From Burkholderiales bacterium (GTDB lineage Bacteria > Pseudomonadota > Gammaproteobacteria > Burkholderiales > WYBJ01), in assembly GCA_022841915.1 (NCBI GenBank), contig JALHQN010000006.1, positions 1-64,000 on the forward strand: a stretch of DNA of 64,000 nucleotides, written 5' to 3'. Position 1 is the stretch's first letter; every line of letters starts with the position of its first letter. Under the pieces are notes generated by a model that saw nothing but the letters and a program-made list of their open reading frames with translations, did no database searches and was not told the origin of the DNA. Position numbers and translations under genes: made by a program. Shown here one piece after another: positions 8,648 through 17,889 of this stretch.

Positions 8648-9799
8648 ATGGCATCGACTACGTTGTATGCCGCGCTCGGTGCGAGGCTGATCAGATATGC
8701 GGTCGAGGTCGATCGCTGCGCGCTCGTCGAGCGGGATAGCGTGATGCTACCTGCGGGTTTGCAGTACGCCTGGCCACATGGCTCGCGGCGCTTCCTCTAT
8801 TGCGTCTGCAGTGACGGGCGGCCAGGCCGGCACGGCAGCACGCATTGCGCACTCGTCCTGGATATCGCAGGTGCGGGTCGGCCCGTGGTGCATGGCGATA
8901 TCAAGCCTTTAACGTGGCGGCCGGTGCATATCAGTGTCGATCGCGCCTCTGAGCATGCGCTGATCGCCTATCCCGCGCCGAGTGGGTTGAGTGTGCTGCG
9001 CATTGCACCGGATGGATCGCTCGGCGACGAGGTGGTACAGAGCGGCACCATCGCGCTCGGCAAGACGGCTCACCAGATCCTGGTGAACCCCGAAGGTGAT
9101 CAAGCGGTTTTGCCGGTGCGAGGCAACGATCCCGTGCCCGGCACTGCGGAGGATCCCGGCGCCCTGGAGATCTTCGAGTACGCCGGCGGGAGGCTCACGT
9201 CTGTTCAAACGATCGCTCCGAACGATGGTTACGGCTTTGGTCCTCGACATGTGGACTTTCACCCGACGAAGCCTTGGATGTACATGTCGGTCGAACGCCA
9301 GAACGAGATCGCTTGCTTCGATCTGGCGCAGGGTCGAGTCGACGGGCCGCGATTTCTTCGGAGCACGCTGGCGCAGCCCGCGGCGCAGAAGCCCAGGCAG
9401 CTCGCCGGTGCCGTTCACGTGCATCCCAATGGACGATTCGTCTACGTGTCGAATCGGGCGGATGGAACGGTCGACTTCCGCGGGGTTCCGGTATTCAACG
9501 GTGGCGAGAATTCCATTGCGGTCTATGCGATCGAGCCAAGCAGCGGTGAGCCGAAGGCGATCCAGTTCGCGAACACGCATGGGATGCATCCGCGCACGTT
9601 TCACATCGATCCGAGCGGGCGGATGCTGGTGGCTGCGAACATGATTGCACGCAAGACACGCGAGGAAGGGCGCACGCTTGATGTCCCCGCCGGACTCAGC
9701 GTCTTCCGCATCGAGTCCGACGGGCGTCTGACCTTCGTGCGCAAGTACGACGTCGATGCGGGCGATGATCTGCTCTTCTGGGTGGCGATGGTTCAGTAG
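8648..9799 (+). CDS. Lactonase-family seven-bladed beta-propeller protein
   Basis: A 383-residue protein of the 6-phosphogluconolactonase-like beta-propeller family (PF10282 type). Repeating propeller blades are visible, e.g. GPRHVDFHPTKPWMYMSVER, GAVHVHPNGRFVYVSNR and HPRTFHIDPSGRMLVAAN, the usual 'HP-G-F-Y' pattern. There is no signal peptide. The start at 8648 follows GGGAGAGGG at a proper distance; an alternative ATG at 8630 overlaps the upstream stop codon (TAATG). Placement directly behind a Bug receptor suggests it hydrolyses a lactone formed from the imported compound, but this is inference. Confidence 0.87.
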   Translation: MASTTLYAALGARLIRYAVEVDRCALVERDSVMLPAGLQYAWPHGSRRFLYCVCSDGRPGRHGSTHCALVLDIAGAGRPVVHGDIKPLTWRPVHISVDRASEHALIAYPAPSGLSVLRIAPDGSLGDEVVQSGTIALGKTAHQILVNPEGDQAVLPVRGNDPVPGTAEDPGALEIFEYAGGRLTSVQTIAPNDGYGFGPRHVDFHPTKPWMYMSVERQNEIACFDLAQGRVDGPRFLRSTLAQPAAQKPRQLAGAVHVHPNGRFVYVSNRADGTVDFRGVPVFNGGENSIAVYAIEPSSGEPKAIQFANTHGMHPRTFHIDPSGRMLVAANMIARKTREEGRTLDVPAGLSVFRIESDGRLTFVRKYDVDAGDDLLFWVAMVQ

Positions 9800-9963
9800 C
9801 GGGCATTTCGAAGCGCACCTCGGGTACCGAGGTGGCATGAATCAACCACGTATAGACACTGCGCAGAGGCCAGGTTCTCGAAGCGCGCACGAGCGTCAGT
9901 TTGACGCCGACCGGCCATCGGCTTACGCTGTTTTGCTCGACACTCCGACAAAGGAAATGACCC

Positions 9964-10341
9964 ATGAATGCCGAAGAAGCTCGCCTGTTGGCCGTAGACG
10001 ATGGACGCTTCGAAGCGATGCACGGCAAAAATTGGTCGGCGTTGGAAGACGTGCTCGCCGACGAACTGACTTACTGTCATTCGACCGCCCGACTCGAGTC
10101 CAAGATCGAGCACGTCGCGAATCTGCGCGCGCGGAAACCTCGCTACCGCAACGTTTCCGCGCGTGAGCGCAAACTGCGCATTCACGGCGACATCGGTCTC
10201 ATCAACGGCATTGCGGACATCCACGTCGAGAACGACGGCAAGGAGAACCGTTTCACCGTCCGCTACCTCGCAGTCTACAAAAGGACAGGCGATGCCTGGC
10301 GCATGCTCGCCTGGCAGTCGACGCGACTTCCGGACGCCTGA
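9964..10341 (+). CDS. SnoaL/NTF2-like family protein
   Basis: A 125-residue protein with the cone-shaped NTF2-like fold of the DUF4440/SnoaL group. The N-terminal helix region (ALEDVLADELTYCHSTARLESK) and the beta-strand pattern ending in YKRTGDAWRMLAWQST are typical. A Shine-Dalgarno (AAAGGAA) precedes the ATG. Members are small enzymes or ligand-binding proteins; no specific function can be assigned. It stands alone between the propeller gene and the PEP-CTERM gene. Confidence 0.82.
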   Translation: MNAEEARLLAVDDGRFEAMHGKNWSALEDVLADELTYCHSTARLESKIEHVANLRARKPRYRNVSARERKLRIHGDIGLINGIADIHVENDGKENRFTVRYLAVYKRTGDAWRMLAWQSTRLPDA

Positions 10342-10534
10342 TCGCAGCCTGGGCCAGGGCACCGCTTGAATGGGATTCGACGGGAAGTGCCGCTTCTTAT
10401 GAGCAAGGCGAACTCCCGGTGCCCCATCGCCCGGGGCCGAAAGTCGATTGCTCGGCAAGCGTAGGCCGCCGGCGTCGATGGCATGGACGATGCGCGCTCG
10501 TCCCGACGCCGCATTCGGTACGGCCCCTGCGAAA

Positions 10535-11707
10535 TCAAGCGCGCAGGTTGCGCCGCGTCGCGCCCGTGGCTCGTAGCCGGGAGATCGCAGCGACGAATAG
10601 CAGACCTACCAGCATCAGCACATAGGTGCGGGCTTCGGGTACAGGCGTCAGCAGGAACGAGTGCTGCCGCGCATCGCCGTCGACCAAACCTTGGGCCACG
10701 ATCTGTCCGGAATTATTGATGTCCAGCGCGCTGAAGATGCGGAAAGTGCCGGACATCGGATCGGCGGAATCGATCAAGAGGTTGAGGTCTTGCATGCCGA
10801 AGCTCGCGTGCCAGATGAAAGCGCTCGACACCCCCTGAGAGGAGGCGCTGTTTCCGACCACGTATCCGTCATCGTTGAGGGCGAAAGCGCTGCTTCCTGA
10901 GCCGGCGTTGCGCAAATCGCCGAGGTAGCGGGTACCCTCGACTGCATCCCAGATGAATGCCAGCGACGCGGTTCCGCTGCTCGCGTGTCCGACCACGACG
11001 ACGGACATGTTCACGTCCCGTGGTATCGCGGCATCGGTATTGGGCAATGCAGCGATCGAGACCACGGCGCTGCCAGGTTGCCAGAAGAACCCATGCGGAG
11101 TCGATCGACTATAGCCGACGACTTGACCCGCGTCGTTGATCGCGGTCGAGGCGCCCACGATCGCGCCGGTGAAGACCGGACGCGTGCCGCCGACGGGATC
11201 TCAGATGGCTGGCGCCGTAGCGTAGGAGCGACCGACAACAGTGCCGCTGGCGTTGATGTCGTTGGCCGCGACGAGCCCGTTGGGATTGAAACCGCCCGCC
11301 GCCGGGAAAGGGCCACCGTCCACGCTACGCACCCCGGAGACGGCATCCCAGATGAAGGCAGAGCCATCGGCTGCCGATGTCCCGACGATCTGGCCGAGTG
11401 AGTTGATGCCCAAGCCACGCTCGAAGGGGGCAAGTGTCATGCGTAGCGGCAGCGTATCGATGGCCCGCAGGCCGTTCGCCGCATCCCATACCATGGCGTA
11501 GCCATCGCTGCCTACGCTCGTCAAACCGGTGATTTGACCCGCGTCGTTGATCGCCTCCGCCAAGGTGTTACGAGGCAGGTTGCCCGATGCCGGCAGGAAT
11601 CCCAGGTCGGTGACGCGATAGCGGATCGGACTAACGGCTAGCGTGGGTAGTGCGGTGAGCATCGTGATACCGACGACGGCGAGACGGAAAAGCCAGCGCT
11701 TGTTCAA
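10535..11707 (-). pseudogene. HAF-repeat PEP-CTERM protein gene interrupted by one in-frame TGA
   Basis: The frame encodes about 390 residues: a signal peptide (NKRWLFRLAVVGITMLTALP), six to seven HAF-type repeats of about 40-45 residues with a recurring xFIWDA-G core and an INxxGQIVG core, and a PEP-CTERM sorting tail (VPEARTYVLMLVGLLFVA then basic residues). A single TGA at 11201-11203 splits it. Reading continues in the same frame on both sides, and the TGA falls exactly where the repeat has Trp (APAI-stop-DPVGGTRPV against AFIWDAVSGVRSV). One G-to-A change in TGG explains it. The start is most likely the TTG at 11707, with GGGAGG upstream; the ATG overlapping it is out of frame. PEP-CTERM proteins are processed by exosortase and linked to exopolysaccharide or biofilm. 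The break could be real decay, a sequencing error, or less likely readthrough. Confidence 0.8.
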
Positions 11708-11780
11708 TTCATGACCTCCCGGGGATGCGGTGCACTGACATGCATTAGGGATATCCGATCGAGATACTTCGGACATGTCG

Positions 11781-11827
11781 AAAGTACCGAGGTCCGGGAA
11801 GTCATGTCAATTCTGATCGAGCATGAC
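11781..11827 (-). promoter_or_regulatory. Candidate promoter and inverted repeat upstream of the PEP-CTERM gene
   Basis: On the minus strand a perfect TTGACA (-35, plus-strand 11805-11810) is followed after 18 bases by TACTTT (-10, 11781-11786), about 75 bases upstream of the TTG start. An inverted repeat GTCATG/CATGAC (11801-11806 and 11822-11827) overlaps the -35 and could be an operator. This is visual evidence only. Confidence 0.35.
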
Positions 11828-12196
11828 AAGTGGAATTGTTCTCGAATCGATCTTGGCGCTGTTCCTAGTACCTAGCGCATATCGCTGATGTCGGCGAGCT
11901 GAGCACGCGCGAGATCAAAGCACAAGGACGCGAGCGAAGCGTATCCCGAGGGGCTTTTCGTCTTCCGGCTCCAGCTTGGTCGAAGCGATAATCTGCATCC
12001 ACTTCGCATGGCCCAGGCACGCCGGCGTCGGGCGCCGCGGCACGAGTCGACTCAATCCCTGAGGATCGAGGCTGAGGTCTGTACTGTCCTAGGCTTGTCC
12101 GAGGCCAGATCGATCGCTCTGGATGCTGGAGGGGGCGCCACAACGCTGTGCCAGGCGGTGGCGTCGGACGTCACGTCCGTACGCCTCGTTCCCGGC
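11828..12196. other. Intergenic region, nothing recognised
   Basis: About 370 bases between the upstream end of the PEP-CTERM gene and the end of the CoA-transferase gene. A 92-codon open frame on the minus strand (11865-12143) is rich in Arg, Pro and Ser and looks non-coding. I find no RNA gene or clear terminator here. Confidence 0.4.
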
Positions 12197-13405
12197 TCAA
12201 CACACGCCCTTGTTGCGCAGCGCCTTCAAGTGCTCGTCGCTGTAGCCCAGCAGCCGCTTCAACACTTCGTCGGTATGCTCGCCCAGATGGGGCGCGCGCA
12301 CATGCTCGCGCGGGGGCATGCCGGACATGCGCACGGGTGAGCCTGGCGACTTCACCTTCTTGCCGGCGACCTCGATTTCGACGAATGCTTGCCGTGCTTC
12401 GAGTTGTCTGCAGTCGTGAATCTCTCGGGAATCCTGGACCGGTCCGACCGAGAACCCCAGCTTGCCCAGCGCTTGCGTTGCTTCCCAAGCGCTCTTGTCC
12501 GAGAACCAGCGATCCAGCGCTGCGCGCAGATGGGGTTTGACGGTGTCGGCCCCAGGCGTCCGGTAATCGTAGCGCGGGTCGTCGAAGTACTCCGGGTGCC
12601 CCATCATTTCGTACAACGCCTTCCAGCGCTTGGGCTCGCCGCCCCAGAGCGAGAAGGCCACATGCCCACTGCCGCATTTCATGATTGCGGTGAATGTGCC
12701 CAGCCACCCCTCGCTGCCGGGAGCCGGCAATCTTCCCCGGACAGAATAGGCGGCGACCGACTGCCAGCAGACGGCGGCCATGACGTCGTACATGGCGACG
12801 TCGATGAATTGGCCCGTGCCGGTCTTGTCGCGCTGCTGGATGGCGAGAACGATTCCCAACGCGGCCCAGATGGCCGGGATCGTGTCCCCGATCGACGCCC
12901 CGACGAACACGGGCTCGCCGTCGGCACCGGACAACTGCGACAAACCGCCCATGGCCTGAGCGATGGCATTGTTGGCGGGCCACTGCGAATAAGGGCCCTC
13001 CAAGCCTTTCATCTGACCGAAGCCGCTGATTGCTGCGTAGATGATGCGTGGGTTGATTTCTCGCAGTGCCTGGAAGCCGAGTCCGAGCTTGTCCATCGTG
13101 CCCGGTCGAAAATTCTCGAGCACCACATCCGCGCGCTTGACGAGGTCGAAGAAGACTTCCTTGCCCTCTGCTGACTTGAGATCCAGCGTGATGCCCTTGC
13201 GATTGCGTCCCAGTGTGTAGAAAAAGCCGCTGACCTGGGGCGATTCGCAGATGAGGGGAGCGGTGGCGCGTCCGCGGTCGCCGCTGTTCGGTTCCTCGAT
13301 CTTGATGCATTCGGCACCGTAGTCGGCCAGGATGGATCCGCAGTATGGACCGGCGATGATGTGGCTCAACTCCAGGACGGTGATGCCAGCGAGCGGGAGG
13401 CTCAT
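12197..13405 (-). CDS. CaiB/BaiF family CoA-transferase (class III)
   Basis: A 402-residue class III CoA-transferase, which moves CoA between acyl-CoA and a free carboxylic acid in the cytosol. The N-terminus MSLPLAGITVLELSHIIAGPYC with ADYGAECIKIEEPNSGD is the family signature. FFYTLGRNRKGITLDLKS and GTGQFIDVAMYD (with the putative catalytic Asp) follow. The start at 13405 has an AGGAG ribosome site. It is transcribed away from the MmgE/PrpD - Bug receptor - FAH run, and may activate the acid those genes handle. The substrate is not determined. Confidence 0.92.
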   Translation of the reverse strand: MSLPLAGITVLELSHIIAGPYCGSILADYGAECIKIEEPNSGDRGRATAPLICESPQVSGFFYTLGRNRKGITLDLKSAEGKEVFFDLVKRADVVLENFRPGTMDKLGLGFQALREINPRIIYAAISGFGQMKGLEGPYSQWPANNAIAQAMGGLSQLSGADGEPVFVGASIGDTIPAIWAALGIVLAIQQRDKTGTGQFIDVAMYDVMAAVCWQSVAAYSVRGRLPAPGSEGWLGTFTAIMKCGSGHVAFSLWGGEPKRWKALYEMMGHPEYFDDPRYDYRTPGADTVKPHLRAALDRWFSDKSAWEATQALGKLGFSVGPVQDSREIHDCRQLEARQAFVEIEVAGKKVKSPGSPVRMSGMPPREHVRAPHLGEHTDEVLKRLLGYSDEHLKALRNKGVC

Positions 13406-14051
13406 CGATGCTCCTGCGTTAGGGGATGGCAAGGGCCGCGGGCAATGTTGCAGCGGCACATACACGATCGAATCGGCTGCGCGTGTGGGGCGATGGAATC
13501 GCTGCGCGCACTCGGCGCCTTGGCAGAAGACGGCTTGCCGAGGCGCTGGCTATCATAGTGTCAACTTCACCGCATACACAATTGTGACCAATGCAGCGCC
13601 CGCTGCTTGCTTGTCCCCATGGAGGGCCGACAGCTCGATGCGAATCGCGAGCATCGATCGGATCGTCCGCCGTGGGTGTGCCGCGATCGACCTATCCGTG
13701 TCGTCGCAGCCCGGCAGGCAGGGCGATGCCCAGCGACGACGTCGAGGTCAGCCGGCGGCATCGAGAGGCGCCTCGATTCCGGGTCTGAGGAGCGCCTGGT
13801 GTACGCTGAATGCCCCCACGCTGCGCTGGCAAGTACCAGCTACTCATGCGGGCACCCATCCCTGCAGCATCGCTGTTGATGCGGCGAGATTCGCGGCAAG
13901 CGTCTACAATCGAAGGGGCTGGTTCGGGATGCTGCGCGGCGAATCACCCGGAGCGCGAGTAGAGATCTCGCATGAAGGGCGTTGATCATCCATTGCTGCG
14001 CTTCGTCTCCATCGCATGAATACGTTGGGTCGACCTGAGGAGGACACTACC
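13406..14051. other. Divergent regulatory region between CoA-transferase and MmgE/PrpD genes
   Basis: About 650 bases without a convincing gene lie between divergent genes. Short frames here have Arg/Ser-rich non-coding character. It contains a candidate minus-strand promoter and a perfect palindrome (see 13552-13586). The right end carries the AGGAGGA ribosome site of the MmgE/PrpD gene. No regulator gene lies nearby. Confidence 0.45.
13552..13586 (-). promoter_or_regulatory. Candidate promoter and operator for the CoA-transferase gene
   Basis: On the minus strand TTGTGT (-35, plus-strand 13576-13581) and TATGAT (-10, 13552-13557) are 18 bases apart. The -35 lies inside the perfect palindrome CACAATTGTG (13577-13586), so a repressor or activator bound there would control the promoter. 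A perfect TTGACA also occurs between the two elements. The predicted leader is about 140 bases. Confidence 0.35.
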
Positions 14052-15404
14052 ATGAGTACCGCGCTGACGAAGGACCTGGGCGAGTTCATCGCCAATCTTA
14101 AGTTCAAGGACATCCCCGCCGAGGGCGTTGCGGTCATCAAGACCGGATTCGCCGATTGCGTCGGCGTCATGTTCGCAGGCAAGGACGAGCCGCTGGTCAA
14201 AATCCTTATCGATACGTTCAATCCCGTCGCGGGGGAGTCCCGGCTATTGTTCGGGACGCGCACCGCGCCGGCGCCGCAAGCAGCCTGGATCAACGGCGCG
14301 GCCGCCCATGCGCTCGACTATGACGACGTCGCGCTGCGCGGGCATCCGAGCACGGTTCTGGTGCCGGCCATCCTGGCCGAGGCGCAGGCGCTCGGCGCGT
14401 CCGGCGAGGAGATGATCGCCGCCTACGCCGCGGGCTACGAGACCTGGGGCGAACTCGTCAGTCGGGATCAGGATCACTACCACGCCAAAGGCTGGCACCC
14501 GACCGGTGTCCTTGGCGCGATCGGCGCGGCGGCGGCATGCGCACGCCTCAACAAGCTCACGCCCGCCCAGTGTGCTCAGGCGATCGCCTTGGGCGCTTCG
14601 CAGAGTGCCGGTCTGATGTCCAACTTCGGCACCATGACCAAACCCTTCCATGCCGGCCACGCGGCGCACGCCGGGGTGCTGGCCGCAAGGTTGGTCAAAG
14701 GCGGCTTCACCTCGGCAATGGATGCACTGGAGCACTCACAAGGCTTCCTCGCGGCGCTTTCGCCCAAGGGACGCTTCGACAACGCCTCGCCGATCCGCGC
14801 AGGTCGCGAGTGGCAGTTGCTCACGGCCCAGCTTGGCATCAAGAAGTATCCGTTGTGCTACTGCACGCACCGGGCGCTCGACGGCATCCACGATCTGGTC
14901 AAGGCGAATCAGATCGCGGCCGAGGCGATCAAGCGGGTCACGGTGAATACCAGTCGACTCAATGCGACCATTCTGAAGAACCATCGGCCGCAGACCGGCC
15001 TGGAGGCGAAGTTCAGCATGGAGTTCGCCATGGCTTCCGTGCTGGTGCGCGGACGCGCGGGCCTCACGGAACTGCAAGACGATTTCGTGCAGCAGAAGGC
15101 CGTCCAGGATCTGATGGGGAAGGTCGTGGTCGAGCCCGACGACCGGGAAGATCCCGAGCAGCCGGGGCGTTCGCCTTACGATTTGGTCACGATCGAAGTT
15201 GCCGACGGCCGCAAGATCGAGAGTCCGCGCGTGCGCGACATCCGCGGCGGTCCGGCCTTGCCCCTGAGCCGGGAGGAGCTGTGGGCCAAGTTCTCCGATT
15301 GTGTGCGGGTCAGCAAGTCCAGCGTGAATGCCGCCGAGGTGTTCGAGACGTTCATGTCGCTGGAAAAGCTGCCGAGCGCAGCCAAGCTGCCTTACGCGGC
15401 ATGA
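14052..15404 (+). CDS. MmgE/PrpD family protein
   Basis: A 450-residue member of the MmgE/PrpD family, which includes 2-methylcitrate dehydratase, cis-aconitate decarboxylase and other lyases. The all-helical N-terminal domain carries the family core WINGAAAHALDYDDV and the substrate-site region GWHPTGVLGAIGAAAA. SNFGTMTKPFHAGHAA and KKYPLCYCTHRALDG follow. The start at 14052 has an AGGAGGA ribosome site. PrpD itself is usually longer, with prpB and prpC neighbours that are absent here, so this is probably a different dehydratase or decarboxylase in a dicarboxylate or aromatic-derived acid pathway. It leads a run with a Bug receptor and a FAH-family gene. Confidence 0.9.
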   Translation: MSTALTKDLGEFIANLKFKDIPAEGVAVIKTGFADCVGVMFAGKDEPLVKILIDTFNPVAGESRLLFGTRTAPAPQAAWINGAAAHALDYDDVALRGHPSTVLVPAILAEAQALGASGEEMIAAYAAGYETWGELVSRDQDHYHAKGWHPTGVLGAIGAAAACARLNKLTPAQCAQAIALGASQSAGLMSNFGTMTKPFHAGHAAHAGVLAARLVKGGFTSAMDALEHSQGFLAALSPKGRFDNASPIRAGREWQLLTAQLGIKKYPLCYCTHRALDGIHDLVKANQIAAEAIKRVTVNTSRLNATILKNHRPQTGLEAKFSMEFAMASVLVRGRAGLTELQDDFVQQKAVQDLMGKVVVEPDDREDPEQPGRSPYDLVTIEVADGRKIESPRVRDIRGGPALPLSREELWAKFSDCVRVSKSSVNAAEVFETFMSLEKLPSAAKLPYAA

Positions 15405-15440
15405 TGTTGCGGCGCGGCAGCTAGCTGCCTACCGTGGGAT

Positions 15441-15472
15441 AACGCGGGCCGTCGGGGATTCCCGGCGGCCCG
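15441..15472 (+). terminator. Strong hairpin after the MmgE/PrpD gene
   Basis: A 13-base-pair stem (arms GCGGGCCGTCGGG and CCCGGCGGCCCGC, one mismatch) with a 4-base loop lies 37 bases after the stop codon. Only a weak T-containing tract follows (GTCGTTGCC), so it may attenuate rather than fully end transcription into the Bug receptor gene. Confidence 0.5.
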
Positions 15473-15635
15473 CGTCGTTGCCTCTCTCGCCTGCGGGCAA
15501 GGCCCTTCGGATGCAAGGCCGGCCGGGTCGAAGCCGACAATCCGTTGATCGGACCGCGGTGCAGCAGGGGGGCACGGCAGTGTGAAGGCGTCTTGCAAGA
15601 CGTGTTTGTTCCGAACCCGAAACAGGAATCCGATC

Positions 15636-16625
15636 TTGAAATTGAATTGTTCCAAGCGCGTCATTGTGCGCTCGCTCGTTTGTACCGCGGCCATCGCAGC
15701 CGCTCCCATGCCCTCGACGTATGCTCAAAGCTATCCCAGCAAGACCATCCGCCTGGTGGTGCCCTTCGTTCCCGGTGGCGGTTCCGACTCGACTGCGCGC
15801 ATCATCGCCAGCGGCATGAGCGAACGTCTCGGCCAGCAAGTGCTGGTGGAGAACCGGGGTGGGGCCAACACGATCGTCGGTACGGAGTATGTCGCGAACC
15901 AACGTCCTGACGGTTATACGCTGCTCGTCTGCACGGGCTCGTTCGTCATCAACCCCAGTCTGTACAAGCTCAACTACGACACGTTGAGGGACTTCACCCC
16001 GGTTACCCAATATCTGAGCGGGCAACTGCTACTGGTCGTTCATCCGTCGATCCCTGCGCGCAACGTCAAGGAGTTGCTGGCGCTCGCCCGGGCCAAACCG
16101 GGGGAGCTGACCTTCGCCTCCTACGGGGCGGGCAGCCCCTCGCATCTCGCGGGAGAACTGCTCAAGAACATGACGGGCATCAACATGCTGCATATCCCGT
16201 TCAAGGGCAGCGCCCCCTCGATCAGCGAGGTGGTGGCCGGACGTGTGTCGATGACATTCGGCGTGGTCGTGCCGGTGATGCCTCATGTGCAGGCCGGGCG
16301 TCTGCGTCCGATCGGATTTGCGACCCCGGAGCGTCGGCCGGCCTTCCCCGACATTCCGACAATCGCCGAAACCGTCCCTGGCTTCGAGGCCGTAGGGTTC
16401 AACGGCATTTGCGCCCACTCGGGCACCCCGCCTGCCATCATCGAACGACTGAACGCTGTGATTAGCGATGTCCTGGCCCATCCGGAGACACGCGCGAGGA
16501 TCATCAAGAGCGGCGCCGATCTCGTCGATCGCCCCAGGGGGCCGAAGGAGTTCGGTGCGCTCGTTCGCTCAGAGATCGCAAAGTGGAAGAAGGTCGTCGA
16601 CAGCGCCGGCATCAAGCTGGAATAG
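15636..16625 (+). CDS. Tripartite tricarboxylate transporter (Bug-family) substrate-binding protein
   Basis: A periplasmic Bug/TctC receptor of about 329 residues. The family pattern IRLVVPFVPGGGSDSTAR, the block VLVENRGGANTIVGTEYV and RPDGYTLLVC are clear. The N-terminus is uncertain. I chose the TTG at 15636 (AGGA upstream), which gives a normal signal peptide with KR near the start and cleavage after STYA. A GTG at 15582 gives an 18-residue-longer leader and is possible. No TctAB membrane genes are present. It sits between the MmgE/PrpD and FAH genes and probably captures the acid they degrade. Confidence 0.9.
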   Translation: MKLNCSKRVIVRSLVCTAAIAAAPMPSTYAQSYPSKTIRLVVPFVPGGGSDSTARIIASGMSERLGQQVLVENRGGANTIVGTEYVANQRPDGYTLLVCTGSFVINPSLYKLNYDTLRDFTPVTQYLSGQLLLVVHPSIPARNVKELLALARAKPGELTFASYGAGSPSHLAGELLKNMTGINMLHIPFKGSAPSISEVVAGRVSMTFGVVVPVMPHVQAGRLRPIGFATPERRPAFPDIPTIAETVPGFEAVGFNGICAHSGTPPAIIERLNAVISDVLAHPETRARIIKSGADLVDRPRGPKEFGALVRSEIAKWKKVVDSAGIKLE

Positions 16626-16864
16626 GCGCCCGCGGCGGGCGTGTCCGTCGATGTTTCCAAGGATCGCGGCGGACTTTGGTATGCTTGCAGTCGATGCAAA
16701 GCCAACTTGCCGCGACTCCGCAGGAAGGCGACCGGCAAGTTCGTCGGGGAGGAGCATGGCGCTGCGTAGGCGAGCGCGGGAGCCGGCATGACACGGCCGT
16801 CGATTTCACTGCAAGCCATGGAACACGATCGGCCGAGATACACATCTCAAGTGGAGACCACACA

Positions 16865-17794
16865 ATGAAGCTCGTATTTTTCGATGATTTCAAGCTAGGC
16901 GCAGTCAAAGGGGATCGCGTCGTCGATCTGTCGTCCGCGGTCAGCGACATTGCGCGCGTTTCGCCGCAGGACGTGCTGAATACGGTCATCAGCGAGTTTG
17001 CCCAGCGCAAGGGCAAGCTCGAGGCCGCCATCGCCGCCAGCGACGGCGTGCCGCTCAGTTCGGTCCGGATCCGTCCTCCGGTTCCGCGTCCGCAAACCAT
17101 CGATTGCATGGCCGTGAACTATATGGAAGACGGCACGCGCAGCGAACCGGCGCCGATCAACGCGTTCCACAAGTCGCCGAGCGCGATCATCGGCCATGGC
17201 GACACCATGGTGCTGCCGGATTGTCCGGCAACCATTTTCGAAGGCGAGGCCGAAATCGCTCTGGTGATCGGCAAGCGGGCGAAGAACGTCGCCGCCGCCG
17301 ACGCCATGCAATACATCTTCGGCTACATGAACTTCATCGATGGTTCCGCGCGTGGACTGCCGCCCGCCGGAAACACCTTCTTTCAGATGAAGTCGCGCGA
17401 TACCTTTGCGCCGATCGGGCCATTCCTCGTCACCGCCGACGAGATTCCCGATCCCCAGAAGCTGCAGGTCAAGCTGTGGGTGAACGGCAAGATCATGCAG
17501 GACTACAACACGGATGACATGGCGCACAAGATCCCGCGCTGCATCGAATGGCTGTCCTCCATCCACACGCTGGAGCCGGGCGACATCGTGGCGCTGGGCA
17601 CGAACCACCGCGGCCTGAACCCCTTCCACGACGGCGACACGGTCGAGCTCGAAGTGGAGCGTCTCGGCCGCCTGCAGTTCAAGGTGAAAGACGATCTGAA
17701 ACGCACGTGGGCGCGTGAAACCCGCTTGATGCGCCAGGAAAAAGGCTTCGATACCCCGACGCCGCAGCTGACGGGCAAGTACGCCCCGAAGTAG
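16865..17794 (+). CDS. Fumarylacetoacetate hydrolase (FAH) family protein
   Basis: A 309-residue cytosolic FAH-superfamily enzyme, which typically cleaves or decarboxylates 2,4-diketo or 2-oxo acids with Mg2+. The metal-site pattern is visible as FEGEAEIALVIGKRAKNV (two Glu ligands) with a downstream FIDGSARGLPP (Asp). The C-terminal region DIVALGTNHRGLNPFHDGD is family-typical. The start at 16865 follows AGTGGAGA. The protein is the size of bacterial ureidoglycolate lyase/acylpyruvase-like members, not of the longer fumarylacetoacetase. It ends the MmgE/PrpD - Bug run, pointing to catabolism of a carboxylic acid. Confidence 0.9.
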   Translation: MKLVFFDDFKLGAVKGDRVVDLSSAVSDIARVSPQDVLNTVISEFAQRKGKLEAAIAASDGVPLSSVRIRPPVPRPQTIDCMAVNYMEDGTRSEPAPINAFHKSPSAIIGHGDTMVLPDCPATIFEGEAEIALVIGKRAKNVAAADAMQYIFGYMNFIDGSARGLPPAGNTFFQMKSRDTFAPIGPFLVTADEIPDPQKLQVKLWVNGKIMQDYNTDDMAHKIPRCIEWLSSIHTLEPGDIVALGTNHRGLNPFHDGDTVELEVERLGRLQFKVKDDLKRTWARETRLMRQEKGFDTPTPQLTGKYAPK

Positions 17795-17840
17795 GCAGGT
17801 CACAGCGCCAGTCCCTGCGTAGGGGCTGGCTCGAAGTGCC

Positions 17841-17886
17841 GAACAAGGGCGCCGACGCACCGTAACGTCAGCGCCTTGTTCGTTTT
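17841..17886 (+). terminator. Intrinsic terminator after the FAH gene
   Basis: The arm GAACAAGGGCGC (17841-17852) pairs with GCGCCTTGTTC (17871-17881) with one bulged G. The hairpin is followed by GTTTTAG, a fair terminator for the plus-strand transcript. The next gene is convergent. Confidence 0.55.
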
Positions 17887-17889
17887 AGG

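Noticed and set aside
11865-12143. 92-codon minus-strand open frame in the gap before the CoA-transferase end
   Set aside because: Arg/Pro/Ser-rich, no ribosome site, no family resemblance.
13332-13985. Plus-strand open frame of about 217 codons in the divergent gap
   Set aside because: It begins antisense to the CoA-transferase and continues with Arg/Ala/Ser-rich, non-coding composition and no good ribosome site.
14052-15404. 2-methylcitrate dehydratase PrpD
   Set aside because: It belongs to the family, but prpB and prpC are absent and the context is a Bug receptor and FAH gene, so the specific name is not justified.
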